The notes below the pieces were generated by a model, which saw only the letters and a list, made by a program, of their open reading frames with translations, did not search any database and was not told where the DNA came from. A stretch of 64,000 nucleotides of DNA, from assembly GCA_944376805.1 (NCBI GenBank), contig CALWDX010000006.1, positions 1 through 64,000 of the forward strand. The letters run 5' to 3'. Shown in pieces: positions 26,527 to 35,455 of this stretch. The position numbers and the translations under genes are program-made. This DNA comes from an uncultured Clostridia bacterium. GTDB taxonomy: Bacteria; Bacillota; Clostridia; Lachnospirales; CAG-274. The stretch's first letter is position 1. Each line of letters opens with the position of its first letter.

Positions 26527-27996
26527 ATGATGAAATATTTTCAAAGATTAGGTAAATCCTTAATGTTACCAGTTGCTTGTTTACCTATAGCAGGTATATT
26601 AATGGGATTAGGTTATATGTTTGATAAGTCTGTTATGGCTGGGGGAGACCCTGGTTCGCTATTTGTTATTGCTAAATTTTTAGTAACAGCAGGTGGTGCA
26701 ATAATTGATAGTATGGGTATACTATTTGCAATAGGTATTGCAGTTGGTATGTCTGATGACCAAGAAGGTACTTCTGCTCTTGCAGGTCTTGTATCTTTCC
26801 TTATATTTATAACTGTTTTAAAAACAGATACTGTTGCTGCTTTAAAAGGTATTCCAGCTGATGATGTAAATGCATCATTCTCAAAAATGAATTTAGGTAA
26901 TCAGTTTATAGGTATTGTAAGTGGTATTATTGGTGCTACTTGTTACAATAAATTTAAAAATACTAAATTGCCAGATGCTTTAGCATTTTTTAGTGGTAAA
27001 CGAAGTGTAGCTATTGTTACAGGTATTGTATCACTTATTGGTTGTGGTATTTTATTCTTTATTTGGCCAATTATTTATTCTGGATTAGTAGCTTTAGGTG
27101 AAGGTATTGTTGGTTTAGGTGCTGTTGGTGCTGGTTTATATGGTTTCTTTAACAGATTATTAATACCTCTTGGTTTACATCATGCATTAAACTCAGTATT
27201 CTGGTTTGATGTTGCTAATGTTAATGACCTTGGTAAATTCTGGGCTGGTACTGGTACTCTTGGTGAAACTGGTATTTATATGACAGGCTTCTTCCCAGTT
27301 ATGATGTTTGGTTTACCAGCAGGTTGTCTTGCTATGTATCATACAGCTAAAGATAAAAACAAAAAAATGGTTGCAGGTTTATTATTCTCTGCTGCAATAT
27401 GTTCATTCTTTACAGGTGTTACAGAACCTATAGAGTTTGCTTTTATGTTCTTAGCTCCTGGTTTATATGTAATATATGCTATTTTAACAGGGTTATCTTT
27501 AGCAATATTAGCTATGTTACCAATTAGAGCAGGTTTTAACTTTAGTGCAGGTTTCTTAGATTTATTTTTTAGTTCATTTACACCTTTAGCACTTAATCCT
27601 TGGATGCTTCTTCCAGTAGGTTTAGTAGTTGGTGTTGTTTACTACTTTGTATTTAGATTTGCTATTAAAATATTTAATTTTAAAACTCCAGGTAGAGAGG
27701 ATGAATTAGAAGTAGTTTCTAATGCTACTGCTAATATGTCTAATGGTAGTACAGGTTTTGGAGAAATGGCAAAAATTATATTAGAAGGTCTTGGTGGTAA
27801 AGATAATGTTACAACAGTTGATAACTGTATAACTAGATTAAGACTTGAAGTAAAAGATATTACTAAAGTTGATGAAGCTAAAATCAAATCAGCAAAAGTT
27901 TCTGGTATATTAAAACCAGGTAAAAATGCTATACAAATAATAATAGGGGCAAATGTTCAATTTGTTGCTGATGAGCTTAAAAAATTAGTAAAATAA
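26527..27996 (+). CDS. PTS permease EIICB, glucose/N-acetylglucosamine type
   Basis: 489-residue sugar transporter of the Glc/GlcNAc PTS superfamily. N-terminal IIC with LMLPVACLPIAGILMGLG, FAIGIAVGMSDDQEGTSAL and the conserved GVTEPIEFAFMF. The C-terminal IIB has the phosphocysteine in VDNCITRLRLEV. The AGFNFSAGFLDLF segment resembles GlcNAc-specific NagE, but glucose cannot be excluded. No IIA domain. ATG 26527 (SD AGGGAGG); the TTG at 26518 is too close to the SD. Confidence 0.9.
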   Translation: MMKYFQRLGKSLMLPVACLPIAGILMGLGYMFDKSVMAGGDPGSLFVIAKFLVTAGGAIIDSMGILFAIGIAVGMSDDQEGTSALAGLVSFLIFITVLKTDTVAALKGIPADDVNASFSKMNLGNQFIGIVSGIIGATCYNKFKNTKLPDALAFFSGKRSVAIVTGIVSLIGCGILFFIWPIIYSGLVALGEGIVGLGAVGAGLYGFFNRLLIPLGLHHALNSVFWFDVANVNDLGKFWAGTGTLGETGIYMTGFFPVMMFGLPAGCLAMYHTAKDKNKKMVAGLLFSAAICSFFTGVTEPIEFAFMFLAPGLYVIYAILTGLSLAILAMLPIRAGFNFSAGFLDLFFSSFTPLALNPWMLLPVGLVVGVVYYFVFRFAIKIFNFKTPGREDELEVVSNATANMSNGSTGFGEMAKIILEGLGGKDNVTTVDNCITRLRLEVKDITKVDEAKIKSAKVSGILKPGKNAIQIIIGANVQFVADELKKLVK

Positions 27997-28002
27997 TATA
28001 TA

Positions 28003-28035
28003 AATAAAAGGTTAGATTTTTCTGACCTTTTATTT
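28003..28035 (+). terminator. Terminator of the PTS IICB gene
   Basis: AATAAAAGGTTAGA / TCTGACCTTTTATT with a short T-rich loop and trailing T run. Confidence 0.88.
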
Positions 28036-28070
28036 TTGGTAAAGATATTTTTAAATAAGAGGTGTTTATT

Positions 28071-28742
28071 TTGAAAATTTTATTATTTATTTTAATTATT
28101 ATAATTTTAATATTTATTTTAAAAAGTTTAATTAAAATTATATATAAAAGTAGAATTACTCCTACAATGAGATTTATACTTGCTGTAAATGGAACAGCAT
28201 TTTTACATACATTTAAAACTTGTATTGATATAAATTGTAATAGGTATAACTTTTTATCTAAAAAATTTTCAAAGTATTTGTTAGATATGGGATGGGGTAT
28301 AAAAAATAAAGAAGAAACAATAAATATGATAAATTGGCTTTTTTTGGAAGGACATAATAAAGAATTTATAAAAGAAATAAAAAGTTTAAGTAGAGAGGAA
28401 CTGGAAAGTCTTGAAATTAAAGAAATGCAAAATGTTTTGGCTTGGGATTTATGTAGAGTTGTTTATATAGCAGGAGGTGCTTATTTAAGTGGTTATATAA
28501 AATATGAGGAAGCTATAAATTATTGTGTTGATGCTTGTGAAAAACTACAACAAAATTTTACTTCTTGGGATAATATGATGGATAGTTATTTATTAGGTGT
28601 TAAATATTGGTCTGGTGAAGAACAAATAAATGAAAGATTAAAACATTATGAAAAACTAAAAAATAAAAGTAATAGTTTATATAGTATACCTTGGAATACA
28701 AAACTTGATAAAAATGATATTATAAAGCCAAGAATATTTTAA
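28071..28742 (+). CDS. DUF1266 domain protein, membrane-anchored
   Basis: About 223 residues. An N-terminal membrane helix (Ile/Leu-rich, residues 1-25) is followed by a DUF1266 domain: WGIKNKEETINMINWLFLEGH, MQNVLAWDLCRVVYIAGGAYLSGYI, and a C-terminal LQQNFTSWDNMMDSYLLGVKYW. The function of the family is unknown. TTG 28071 is the probable start (SD AGAGGTG 8 nt upstream); GTG 28062 overlaps the SD. Confidence 0.8.
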   Translation: MKILLFILIIIILIFILKSLIKIIYKSRITPTMRFILAVNGTAFLHTFKTCIDINCNRYNFLSKKFSKYLLDMGWGIKNKEETINMINWLFLEGHNKEFIKEIKSLSREELESLEIKEMQNVLAWDLCRVVYIAGGAYLSGYIKYEEAINYCVDACEKLQQNFTSWDNMMDSYLLGVKYWSGEEQINERLKHYEKLKNKSNSLYSIPWNTKLDKNDIIKPRIF

Positions 28743-28767
28743 AGGCTAGTTATAAACTAGCCTTTTA
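28741..28767. terminator. Bidirectional terminator, DUF1266 / SSB-like
   Basis: AAAGGCTAGTT / AACTAGCCTTT with an ATA loop between convergent genes. Confidence 0.88.
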
Positions 28768-28773
28768 TATGTA

Positions 28774-29418
28774 TTATTCATTATTTTTACCAAGATTTTT
28801 TTCTAATACTTCTAATTTAGAAACACTTATTTCATATGCAGTTTTTTCTAAAACTTCACCATTTTCAAGTTTCTTTTGATAATTTCTACTTTGCATACGA
28901 CCAGAAATTTTTATGTTATTTCCAACTTCTAAATTATTTGCAAATTTTGCATTTCTTCCCCATATTATACAAGGTATGTAATCAGATTTGTTATAAGAGC
29001 GATTTACAGCTAATAATACATCAGCTATTTCTCTTCCAAAAGGTGTTTTTCTATATACAGGTGGTTTACATATATATCCATTTAATACAACTTGATTTGG
29101 ATTTTTATTTAAATCTAAATTAAAATTTATATCTTTAACAAAAACTGTTAAAAGAAGATGATTTTTACCATCTACAATATTATTATAAGAACGAATTTGA
29201 CCGGTAATTTCTATTAAAGAGTCTATCTTAAATAAATTTTTATCAATAAGTCTTTCAGATATAGTAACAGGTAAAATATCAGTTGTTTCACTTAATCTAG
29301 AAGTTTCTATTTGAAATGTATAAAAAGATTCACCATACATTTCATGTGAAAAAACATAATCTGATATAATTTTCCCAATAAGTGTTATTGTATTATTTTG
29401 CTTTAAATCTGTTTGCAT
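28774..29418 (-). CDS. SSB-like protein with two OB folds
   Basis: 214 residues. The C-terminal half (about 105-205) is a single-stranded-DNA-binding protein OB fold: VVLNGYICKPPVYRKTPFGREIADVLLAVNR, DYIPCIIWGRNAKFANNLEVGNNIKISGRMQSRNY. The N-terminal half (about 8-100) looks like a second, diverged OB fold (ITLIGKIISDYVFSHEM..FYTFQIETSRLS). There is no acidic partner-binding tail like the canonical SSB, so this is likely a paralog, not the replicative SSB. SD AAGGGAG. Confidence 0.78.
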   Translation of the reverse strand: MQTDLKQNNTITLIGKIISDYVFSHEMYGESFYTFQIETSRLSETTDILPVTISERLIDKNLFKIDSLIEITGQIRSYNNIVDGKNHLLLTVFVKDINFNLDLNKNPNQVVLNGYICKPPVYRKTPFGREIADVLLAVNRSYNKSDYIPCIIWGRNAKFANNLEVGNNIKISGRMQSRNYQKKLENGEVLEKTAYEISVSKLEVLEKNLGKNNE

Positions 29419-29574
29419 TTTAATTTCTCCCTTCGGTAACTTAAAAAATTTTTTTGTATTTGTAACCTTTAAAATACTTATTCAAAGAAAATAAAGTATA
29501 TACTAAATTTTTAATTACAATTTAATTATAAATAATATAAATAATAGTATAATAAACAAAAAGTGTATAAAATA

Positions 29575-29603
29575 TTGAAAAAAATTTAAAAAAATGATAT
29601 TAT
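29575..29603 (+). promoter_or_regulatory. Promoter of cbiK-permease pair
   Basis: TTGAAA (29575-29580), 17 nt, TATTAT (29598-29603). Confidence 0.6.
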
Positions 29604-29633
29604 AACACTTTAATAATATTTTTAGGAGATTAT

Positions 29634-30323
29634 ATGAAAAAAGCAATTTTATTAGTTTGTTTTGGTAATAAAAATATAGAAGAGCAATTAAAAAAATTAA
29701 AATATAAAATAAACATATACTTTAAATATTATGATATATATATTTGTTTTACAAGTAAATTTTTTATAAAAAAATATGGTTATGATATATCAAAAGTATT
29801 AATTGATATTAAAAATAAAAAATATAGTGAAATTTTATGTTTACCTATATTTACAATAGATGGCATAGAATATAGTAATATTAAAAAATTTCAAAATATA
29901 AAAATAGCTAAACCCTTATTATATAGTGATGAAGATTTTCAACTTGTTTATAATTTTATAAAAACTAAATATAATCAAAATACAATATATATATGTCATG
30001 GAACAGAAGCAAAATCTAATGAAAAGTATAAAAGGTTATTTAATATGTTTAAAGATAAAAATATATTTTTTGCAAATTTAGAAAGTAGTCCCTATATAGA
30101 AGATACTATAAAAATACTAAAAATTAAAAATATAAAAAATATATGTGTTAAACCTTTTTTATTATTTGAGGGTAAGCATATACAAAATGATATAGCATAC
30201 ACTATAAAATATAAATTATTAGAAAGTGGTATAAATGTAACATTAGATTTAAAACCACTTTTGCAATATGAAGAAATTATAAATATATTTATAAAACATT
30301 TAAAAGAAGTAAAGGAGTTTTAA
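29634..30323 (+). CDS. cbiK: Sirohydrochlorin cobaltochelatase CbiK-like
   Basis: 229-residue class II chelatase that inserts Co2+ (or possibly another metal) into sirohydrochlorin. The metal-binding triad known for CbiK is present: His122 in ICHGTEAKS, Glu150 in NLESSP and His182 in FEGKHIQNDIAY. The protein is diverged at the N-terminus (LVCFGNKN for the usual VSFGTS) and Lys/Ile-rich. No other cobalamin or siroheme genes are nearby. Its TAA overlaps the permease ATG (TAATG), so they are cotranslated. Confidence 0.78.
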   Translation: MKKAILLVCFGNKNIEEQLKKLKYKINIYFKYYDIYICFTSKFFIKKYGYDISKVLIDIKNKKYSEILCLPIFTIDGIEYSNIKKFQNIKIAKPLLYSDEDFQLVYNFIKTKYNQNTIYICHGTEAKSNEKYKRLFNMFKDKNIFFANLESSPYIEDTIKILKIKNIKNICVKPFLLFEGKHIQNDIAYTIKYKLLESGINVTLDLKPLLQYEEIINIFIKHLKEVKEF

Positions 30324-31759
30324 TGATAGATTATATAAAAACGTTTTTATACAAAAAATTTAATATTTTAGAACATAATTCTAATTTAAAAACAGAAATT
30401 TTAGCTGGTATTACAAATTATTTTACATTAATATATTTAGTTATGCTTGTGCCAGAAATACTAATGAATGTATTTTATAATCAAGTATTAGTAAATGGAA
30501 AACAATTAGGATATTTTGTTTTAGATAATGGATTAACATTAAATGAAATGCTTGTAGCTCTAACAGCAGCATCTTTTATATGTTCAGGGGTAAGTTCAAT
30601 AATAATGGGATATTTAACAAATTTACCATTTGTACAAGGTCCAAGCCTTGCAGTAGGAACATTTATAACTTATACAGTTTGTTTAAATTTTGGATATACT
30701 TACAATCAAGCATTAGCTATTGTATTTATATCAGCTTTTATATTTTTTATTCTTGCTTTATTTGGTATGGAAAAGAAAATACATAAAGCAATACCTAAAA
30801 ATATTAAATATGCTGTTACTTGTGGTATAGGGTTGTTTATAGCATATCAAGGACTTTTAAAGGCACATATTATAGACCAAAGTTCTATAAATACTAATCT
30901 TTTTGATTTATCTACTATAACTAGTAAAGATACTAAAACAGCATTATTAGCTTTAGCAGGTGTAATATTAATAACAATATTACATAAAAAACATATTTAT
31001 GGTTCAATATTTATAGGTAAAATTATTTGTATTTTATTAGCATTTCCATTAGGACTTATAAGTTTAGAAAAAATTAATTTTTTTACACCTATAAGTTTAG
31101 ATGCAGTATTTTTTGAGTTAAACTTTAATGGTATTATAGATTTTAGCAATAGTAGCATTATGTTTAAGACTTTAATAACCTTACTTGTTGTATTATTTTC
31201 AATTTGTATAATGGATATATTTGAAACAATGGCTATGCTTATTGTTGCAGATAATTTTGTAGAAATAAGTAAAGAAAGATTTGCGAATAAAAATATACCT
31301 CAAATATTAGAAATAGATGCTATAACTACTTCTGTTGGTTCTGCAATAGGAAGTGTTACAGTATCAACATATGTAGAAAGTACAGCAGGTATAGTGGAAG
31401 GTGGAAGAACAGGAGTAACATCAATAGTAACAGGAGTTTTATTTTTGCTTTCTACATTTTTATCACCACTTGTAGCTTTAGTACCTTCAGCAGCAACAGC
31501 AACAACTCTTATAGTAGCTGGGGTTTTAATGATGAATATAATGAAATTTATAGATTTTGAAAATGTAGATGAAGCAGTACCAGCATTTTTTACTATGATT
31601 TTAATGCCACTAACTAATAGTATATTAGTAGGTATAGCTTTTGGTGTTATATCATATGTTGCAATACATATATTTTTAGGTAAAGCACATAAAGTTAATA
31701 GAATATTATATGTTTTATCTATATTTTTGTTAATAAGTTTAGTATATTTACCAAGATGA
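30323..31759 (+). CDS. NCS2 purine permease (AzgA-like)
   Basis: 478-residue proton-coupled nucleobase transporter with about 12-14 membrane helices. The start NSNLKTEILAGITNYFTLIYLVM and FVQGPSLAVGTFITYTVC, plus VGSAIGSVTVSTYVESTAGIVEGGRTG, are characteristic of the AzgA/PbuG branch (adenine, guanine, hypoxanthine). The ATG overlaps the cbiK stop. Substrate not determinable; the pairing with cbiK is unusual. Confidence 0.9.
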   Translation: MIDYIKTFLYKKFNILEHNSNLKTEILAGITNYFTLIYLVMLVPEILMNVFYNQVLVNGKQLGYFVLDNGLTLNEMLVALTAASFICSGVSSIIMGYLTNLPFVQGPSLAVGTFITYTVCLNFGYTYNQALAIVFISAFIFFILALFGMEKKIHKAIPKNIKYAVTCGIGLFIAYQGLLKAHIIDQSSINTNLFDLSTITSKDTKTALLALAGVILITILHKKHIYGSIFIGKIICILLAFPLGLISLEKINFFTPISLDAVFFELNFNGIIDFSNSSIMFKTLITLLVVLFSICIMDIFETMAMLIVADNFVEISKERFANKNIPQILEIDAITTSVGSAIGSVTVSTYVESTAGIVEGGRTGVTSIVTGVLFLLSTFLSPLVALVPSAATATTLIVAGVLMMNIMKFIDFENVDEAVPAFFTMILMPLTNSILVGIAFGVISYVAIHIFLGKAHKVNRILYVLSIFLLISLVYLPR

Positions 31760-31781
31760 TAAAATAATAAAAATAGTAATA

Positions 31782-31833
31782 ACCTACCATTGTATTTAAT
31801 ATAAATATAAAAAATGAAAATACAAAGGTAGGT
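31782..31833 (+). repeat. Inverted repeat upstream of spoIVFA
   Basis: ACCTACC-A-TTGTATTT (31782-31797) is mirrored by AAATACAA-A-GGTAGGT (31818-31833), 15 paired positions with one central A-A mismatch and a 20-nt loop. The right arm contains the spoIVFA SD (GGTAGGTGA), so the RNA hairpin would hide it. No T run follows, so it is not a typical terminator. Confidence 0.7.
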
Positions 31834-31842
31834 GATTTTTTA

Positions 31843-32750
31843 GTGAGTGATAAAAAAGAATTTTATAGAAGATTAGCTGAAAATTCTTTAAAAGGTGTAA
31901 AAACACAAAGAACTATAAAAACAACAAGGATTAATACACCTAATCATACAACTAGAAATAACGATTATAGAAATACAACAAAAAATGGTATGATAAAATT
32001 TGATGAACAAAATAATACACAAGCAAGTTCTAAATTTTTTATGCAATGTATAATAAGTATTTTAATAATAGGGATATTTTATTATTTGTCAAATAGTAAT
32101 TCAGAAATAGCTAAAAATATAGTTAGTAAAACTAAATCTATGATAAATAGTGAATTGAATATTGATAATAAAATAGATGATATTTTATCAAAATTTAATA
32201 TTAAAACAAATATTGGAAATACAAATAAAGATGGTGTTTCAATAGATAGTGAAGTTATAGAACAAATGGAAAAAGAAATTGAAAATGCACCAAAAAAATA
32301 GATAGCCTCAAGACACCAAATGTTGTTCTTGGGGCAGAAAATAAATGGATAAATCCAGTAGAAAATGGTATTATAACAGGTTATTTTGGAAATAGGGAAA
32401 ATCCTATATTAAAAAAACAAGAATTTCATAATGGTTTAGATATAGGGGCAGATGAAAATAGCCCAGTTTATGCTGTAAAATCTGGTATTATAACAGAAGT
32501 TGGAAATTCAAATACTTATGGTACATATATAAAATATAAAACTTATGACAACTACGAAATAATGTATGCACACCTTAATAAAGCACTAGTTAAAAAAGAT
32601 GATAAAATAGAGGTGAATCAAAAAATAGGCTTAGTAGGTAGTACAGGACTTTCAACAGGTTTTCACTTACATTATACAATATTAAAAAATGGTGAATATA
32701 TAGACCCTATAAATTTTGTAGCACTACCTAAAGCAAACTATTTAGAATAG
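31843..32750 (+). CDS. spoIVFA: SpoIVFA (M23-domain sporulation protein), split by a -1 frame change
   Basis: In the sigma-K checkpoint SpoIVFA tethers and inhibits the SpoIVFB protease in the outer forespore membrane. Frame one (GTG 31843 to TAG 32299-32301) gives 152 residues: basic N-terminus, one membrane helix (about 67-84) and a linker. The M23 domain is in the -1 frame, from IDSLKTPNVVLGAENKW through EFHNGLDIGA (HxxxD) to STGFHLHY (HxH), ending at 32750. It has no start codon of its own before ATG 32562. The switch falls exactly on CCA AAA AAA TAG, followed by a 9-bp stem-loop, so programmed -1 frameshifting is possible; mutation or a homopolymer error are alternatives. Confidence 0.8.
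32292..32335 (+). promoter_or_regulatory. Candidate -1 frameshift signal
   Basis: Heptamer A_AAA_AAA (32292-32298) in the zero frame, then TAG. After a 6-nt spacer comes the stem GCCTCAAGA (32305-32313) with TCTTGGGGC (32327-32335): 9 pairs including one G-U, 13-nt loop. Both parts and the spacing match known bacterial -1 frameshift sites such as dnaX-type signals. Confidence 0.6.
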
Positions 32751-32758
32751 GGGAAAGT

Positions 32759-33592
32759 ATGTTAAAAAAAATAAGTATAAATCCAACTTTTTATGTAGCA
32801 CTAATTTTAATTTTATTTTTTAAAGTTTATAATATATATTTTTATTTTTTCATATTTGTTTTTTTACATGAATTAGCTCATATATTTATGGCTAAAAAAT
32901 TTGGATTAAATATAAAAAAATTAGTTATAACACCTATAGGGCAAATAGCTATAATTGATAATATTGAAAGATTACAATTATATAAAAGGATTTTAATAGT
33001 TAGTATAGGTGTTATATTAAATTTATTTTTAGCTTTAATGTTTAGTATGGTTACAAATGAAAAAATGCAGTTGATGAAAAATATTAACTTATCAATTGCA
33101 TTTTTTAATTGTTTACCTATTTTTCCTTTAGATGGGGGTAGGTTTTTTGCTTATATTTTAGGGAGTAATATAGGAGATTTAAAGGCTAGTATAATATTAA
33201 AAAAATTAAGTTTATTTATTAGTTTTACTTTATTTTTATTAGGTTTTATACAAATGGTTTTATATCCTTATAACATTACTTTATTATGTTTATCCATATA
33301 TTTTATAAAAGTAAATAAAAGTGAATATATATATCAGTTTTATAAAGCTATAATAAATAAAGAACAATATGAAAAAGATAAAATATTAAAAATAAAAAAT
33401 GTATTAATAGATAAAGATTATGAAAATAAAAATATTATATTAATACTAAGTTCAGACTATTATTTAATTATAAATGTATCTATAAATGGAAATATTTATT
33501 TTACAATAGATGAAAAAGTATTTTTAAACTATATACAAGAGTATGGTATTAATGGTACAATATACAATGTAGTTGAAAAAATAATGAAATAA
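32759..33592 (+). CDS. spoIVFB: Site-2 protease SpoIVFB
   Basis: 277-residue M50 intramembrane zinc protease that cleaves pro-sigma-K during sporulation. Zinc motif HELAH near residue 40 within FVFLHELAHIFMAKKFG; the second ligand region is NCLPIFPLDGGRFF. About six membrane helices followed by a soluble C-terminal domain from about residue 190. Begins 8 nt after the spoIVFA M23 frame ends, with SD GGGGA. Confidence 0.93.
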   Translation: MLKKISINPTFYVALILILFFKVYNIYFYFFIFVFLHELAHIFMAKKFGLNIKKLVITPIGQIAIIDNIERLQLYKRILIVSIGVILNLFLALMFSMVTNEKMQLMKNINLSIAFFNCLPIFPLDGGRFFAYILGSNIGDLKASIILKKLSLFISFTLFLLGFIQMVLYPYNITLLCLSIYFIKVNKSEYIYQFYKAIINKEQYEKDKILKIKNVLIDKDYENKNIILILSSDYYLIINVSINGNIYFTIDEKVFLNYIQEYGINGTIYNVVEKIMK

Positions 33593-33625
33593 TATTATAA
33601 AAATTACTAAAGATGGAGGAATTAT

Positions 33626-35455
33626 ATGATAGATGAAATATTAATGCAAGTAGAAAAACCAGCAAGGTATATAGGTAATGAAATAAATATGGTTGTGAAG
33701 GAACCTAAAGATGTAGATATAAGATTTGCTTTTTGTTTTCCAGATAGTTATGAAGTTGGTATGAGCTATGTTGGATTACAAATATTATATTTCTTTATGA
33801 ATAGAAGAGAAGATGTATATTGTGAAAGAGTATTTGCACCTTGGCATGATATGGAAGCAAAAATGAGAGAAAATAATATAGAATTATTTACTCTTGAAAC
33901 AGGTACAAGTGTAAAAAAGTTTGATTTTGTAGGCTTTACTTTACAATATGAAATGACTTATACAAATATTATAAATATGCTAAATTTAGGTAATATTCCT
34001 ATATGGAGTAAAGATAGAACAGAAGAAGACCCTATAATTATAGCGGGTGGACCTTGTGCATATAATCCAGAACCTTTAGCCGATATAATAGATATATTTT
34101 ATATAGGTGAAGGAGAAGTTAAATATGATGAATTTTTTGACTTATATAAAAAAATAAAAAAACAAGGTGGAACAAAAGAAGATTTTTATATTGAATTATT
34201 AAAAATGGAAGGTATATATATACCTAAATTTTATGATGTAGAATATAAGGAAAATGGAGAAATAAAACAATTTAAACCATTAAGAGAAGATGCACCTAAA
34301 AAAATTAAAAAAGTTATAGTTAAAGATATGGATAATGTTTTTTATCCAGATAAACAACTTGTACCTTTAATCGATATAGTACATGATAGAGTAAATTTAG
34401 AAGTATTTAGAGGTTGTATAAGAGGTTGTAGATTTTGTCAAGCAGGATATGTATATAGACCAGTTAGAGAAAAGTCAGCAGATGCAATACTTGATAAGTC
34501 AAAAACATTAGTAGAAACTTCAGGACATGAGGAAGTTTCTTTAACAAGTCTTAGTACTGCCGATTATAGAGAATTTAGAAAACTTGCAGAGGGACTTTTA
34601 GAACAATTTAAAGATGAAAAAGTAAATATTGCTTTACCTTCTTTAAGAATAGATGCATTTTCTTTAGACTTAATGCAAAAGGTACAAGGTGTTAGAAAAT
34701 CTAGCTTAACATTTGCACCAGAAGCAGGTACACAACGTCTTAGAGATGTTATAAACAAAGGTATAACAGAAGAGGAAATATTGAGAGGTAGTAGCCTTGC
34801 TTTTGAAGGTGGTTGGGATAGAGTAAAATTATATTTTATGGTAGGCTTACCAACTGAAAAAGATGAAGATGTAAAGGGAATAGCAAAATTAGCATCAGAT
34901 ATAGTAGATAAGTTTTATGAATTACCTAAAGAAAAAAGAAATAGGGGTGTTTCTGTAACAGTAAGTTCATCTTGTTTTGTACCTAAAGCTTTTACACCTT
35001 TTCAATGGTCAGCACAAAATACTTGTGATGAATTTTTAAGAAAACAATACCTTTTAAAAGATAGTAATGAAAGAAAACAAGTAAAAGTAAACTATCACGA
35101 GCCAACAGTTAGTTCAATAGAAGGTATATTAGCTAGAGGTGATAGAAAAGTAGCTAAACTTATAGTTCAGGCTTGGCAAAATGGAGCAAAATTTGATGGT
35201 TGGACAGAAAGTTTTAAATATGACGCTTGGTTAAAAGCATTAGAACAAACAGGACTTAGCAGAGAATTTTATGCTAATAGAGAAAGAAGTTATGATGAAA
35301 TTTTACCTTGGGACCATATATCTATAGGTGTATCTAAAAGATTTTTTATAGAAGAAATGGAAAAAGCAAAAAATGAAACAGTTACACCTAATTGTAGACA
35401 AGATTGCAGTATGTGTGGAGCAAAAGTTTTTGGTGGAGGTGTTTGTTTTGAATAA
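33626..35455 (+). CDS. B12-binding-type radical SAM protein (TIGR03960 family)
   Basis: 609 residues. The N-terminal region resembles a cobalamin-binding fold (FCFPDSYEVGMSYVGLQIL), then a radical-SAM core with the [4Fe-4S] motif RGCIRGCRFCQAG (CxxxCxxC) and TLSTADYREF-like SLTSLSTADY. The C-terminus has extra cysteines (NCRQDCSMCGAKVFGGGVC). Always paired with a TIGR03936 gene in Clostridia, as here; the reaction is unknown. Overlaps the next gene by 8 nt. Confidence 0.9.
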   Translation: MIDEILMQVEKPARYIGNEINMVVKEPKDVDIRFAFCFPDSYEVGMSYVGLQILYFFMNRREDVYCERVFAPWHDMEAKMRENNIELFTLETGTSVKKFDFVGFTLQYEMTYTNIINMLNLGNIPIWSKDRTEEDPIIIAGGPCAYNPEPLADIIDIFYIGEGEVKYDEFFDLYKKIKKQGGTKEDFYIELLKMEGIYIPKFYDVEYKENGEIKQFKPLREDAPKKIKKVIVKDMDNVFYPDKQLVPLIDIVHDRVNLEVFRGCIRGCRFCQAGYVYRPVREKSADAILDKSKTLVETSGHEEVSLTSLSTADYREFRKLAEGLLEQFKDEKVNIALPSLRIDAFSLDLMQKVQGVRKSSLTFAPEAGTQRLRDVINKGITEEEILRGSSLAFEGGWDRVKLYFMVGLPTEKDEDVKGIAKLASDIVDKFYELPKEKRNRGVSVTVSSSCFVPKAFTPFQWSAQNTCDEFLRKQYLLKDSNERKQVKVNYHEPTVSSIEGILARGDRKVAKLIVQAWQNGAKFDGWTESFKYDAWLKALEQTGLSREFYANRERSYDEILPWDHISIGVSKRFFIEEMEKAKNETVTPNCRQDCSMCGAKVFGGGVCFE

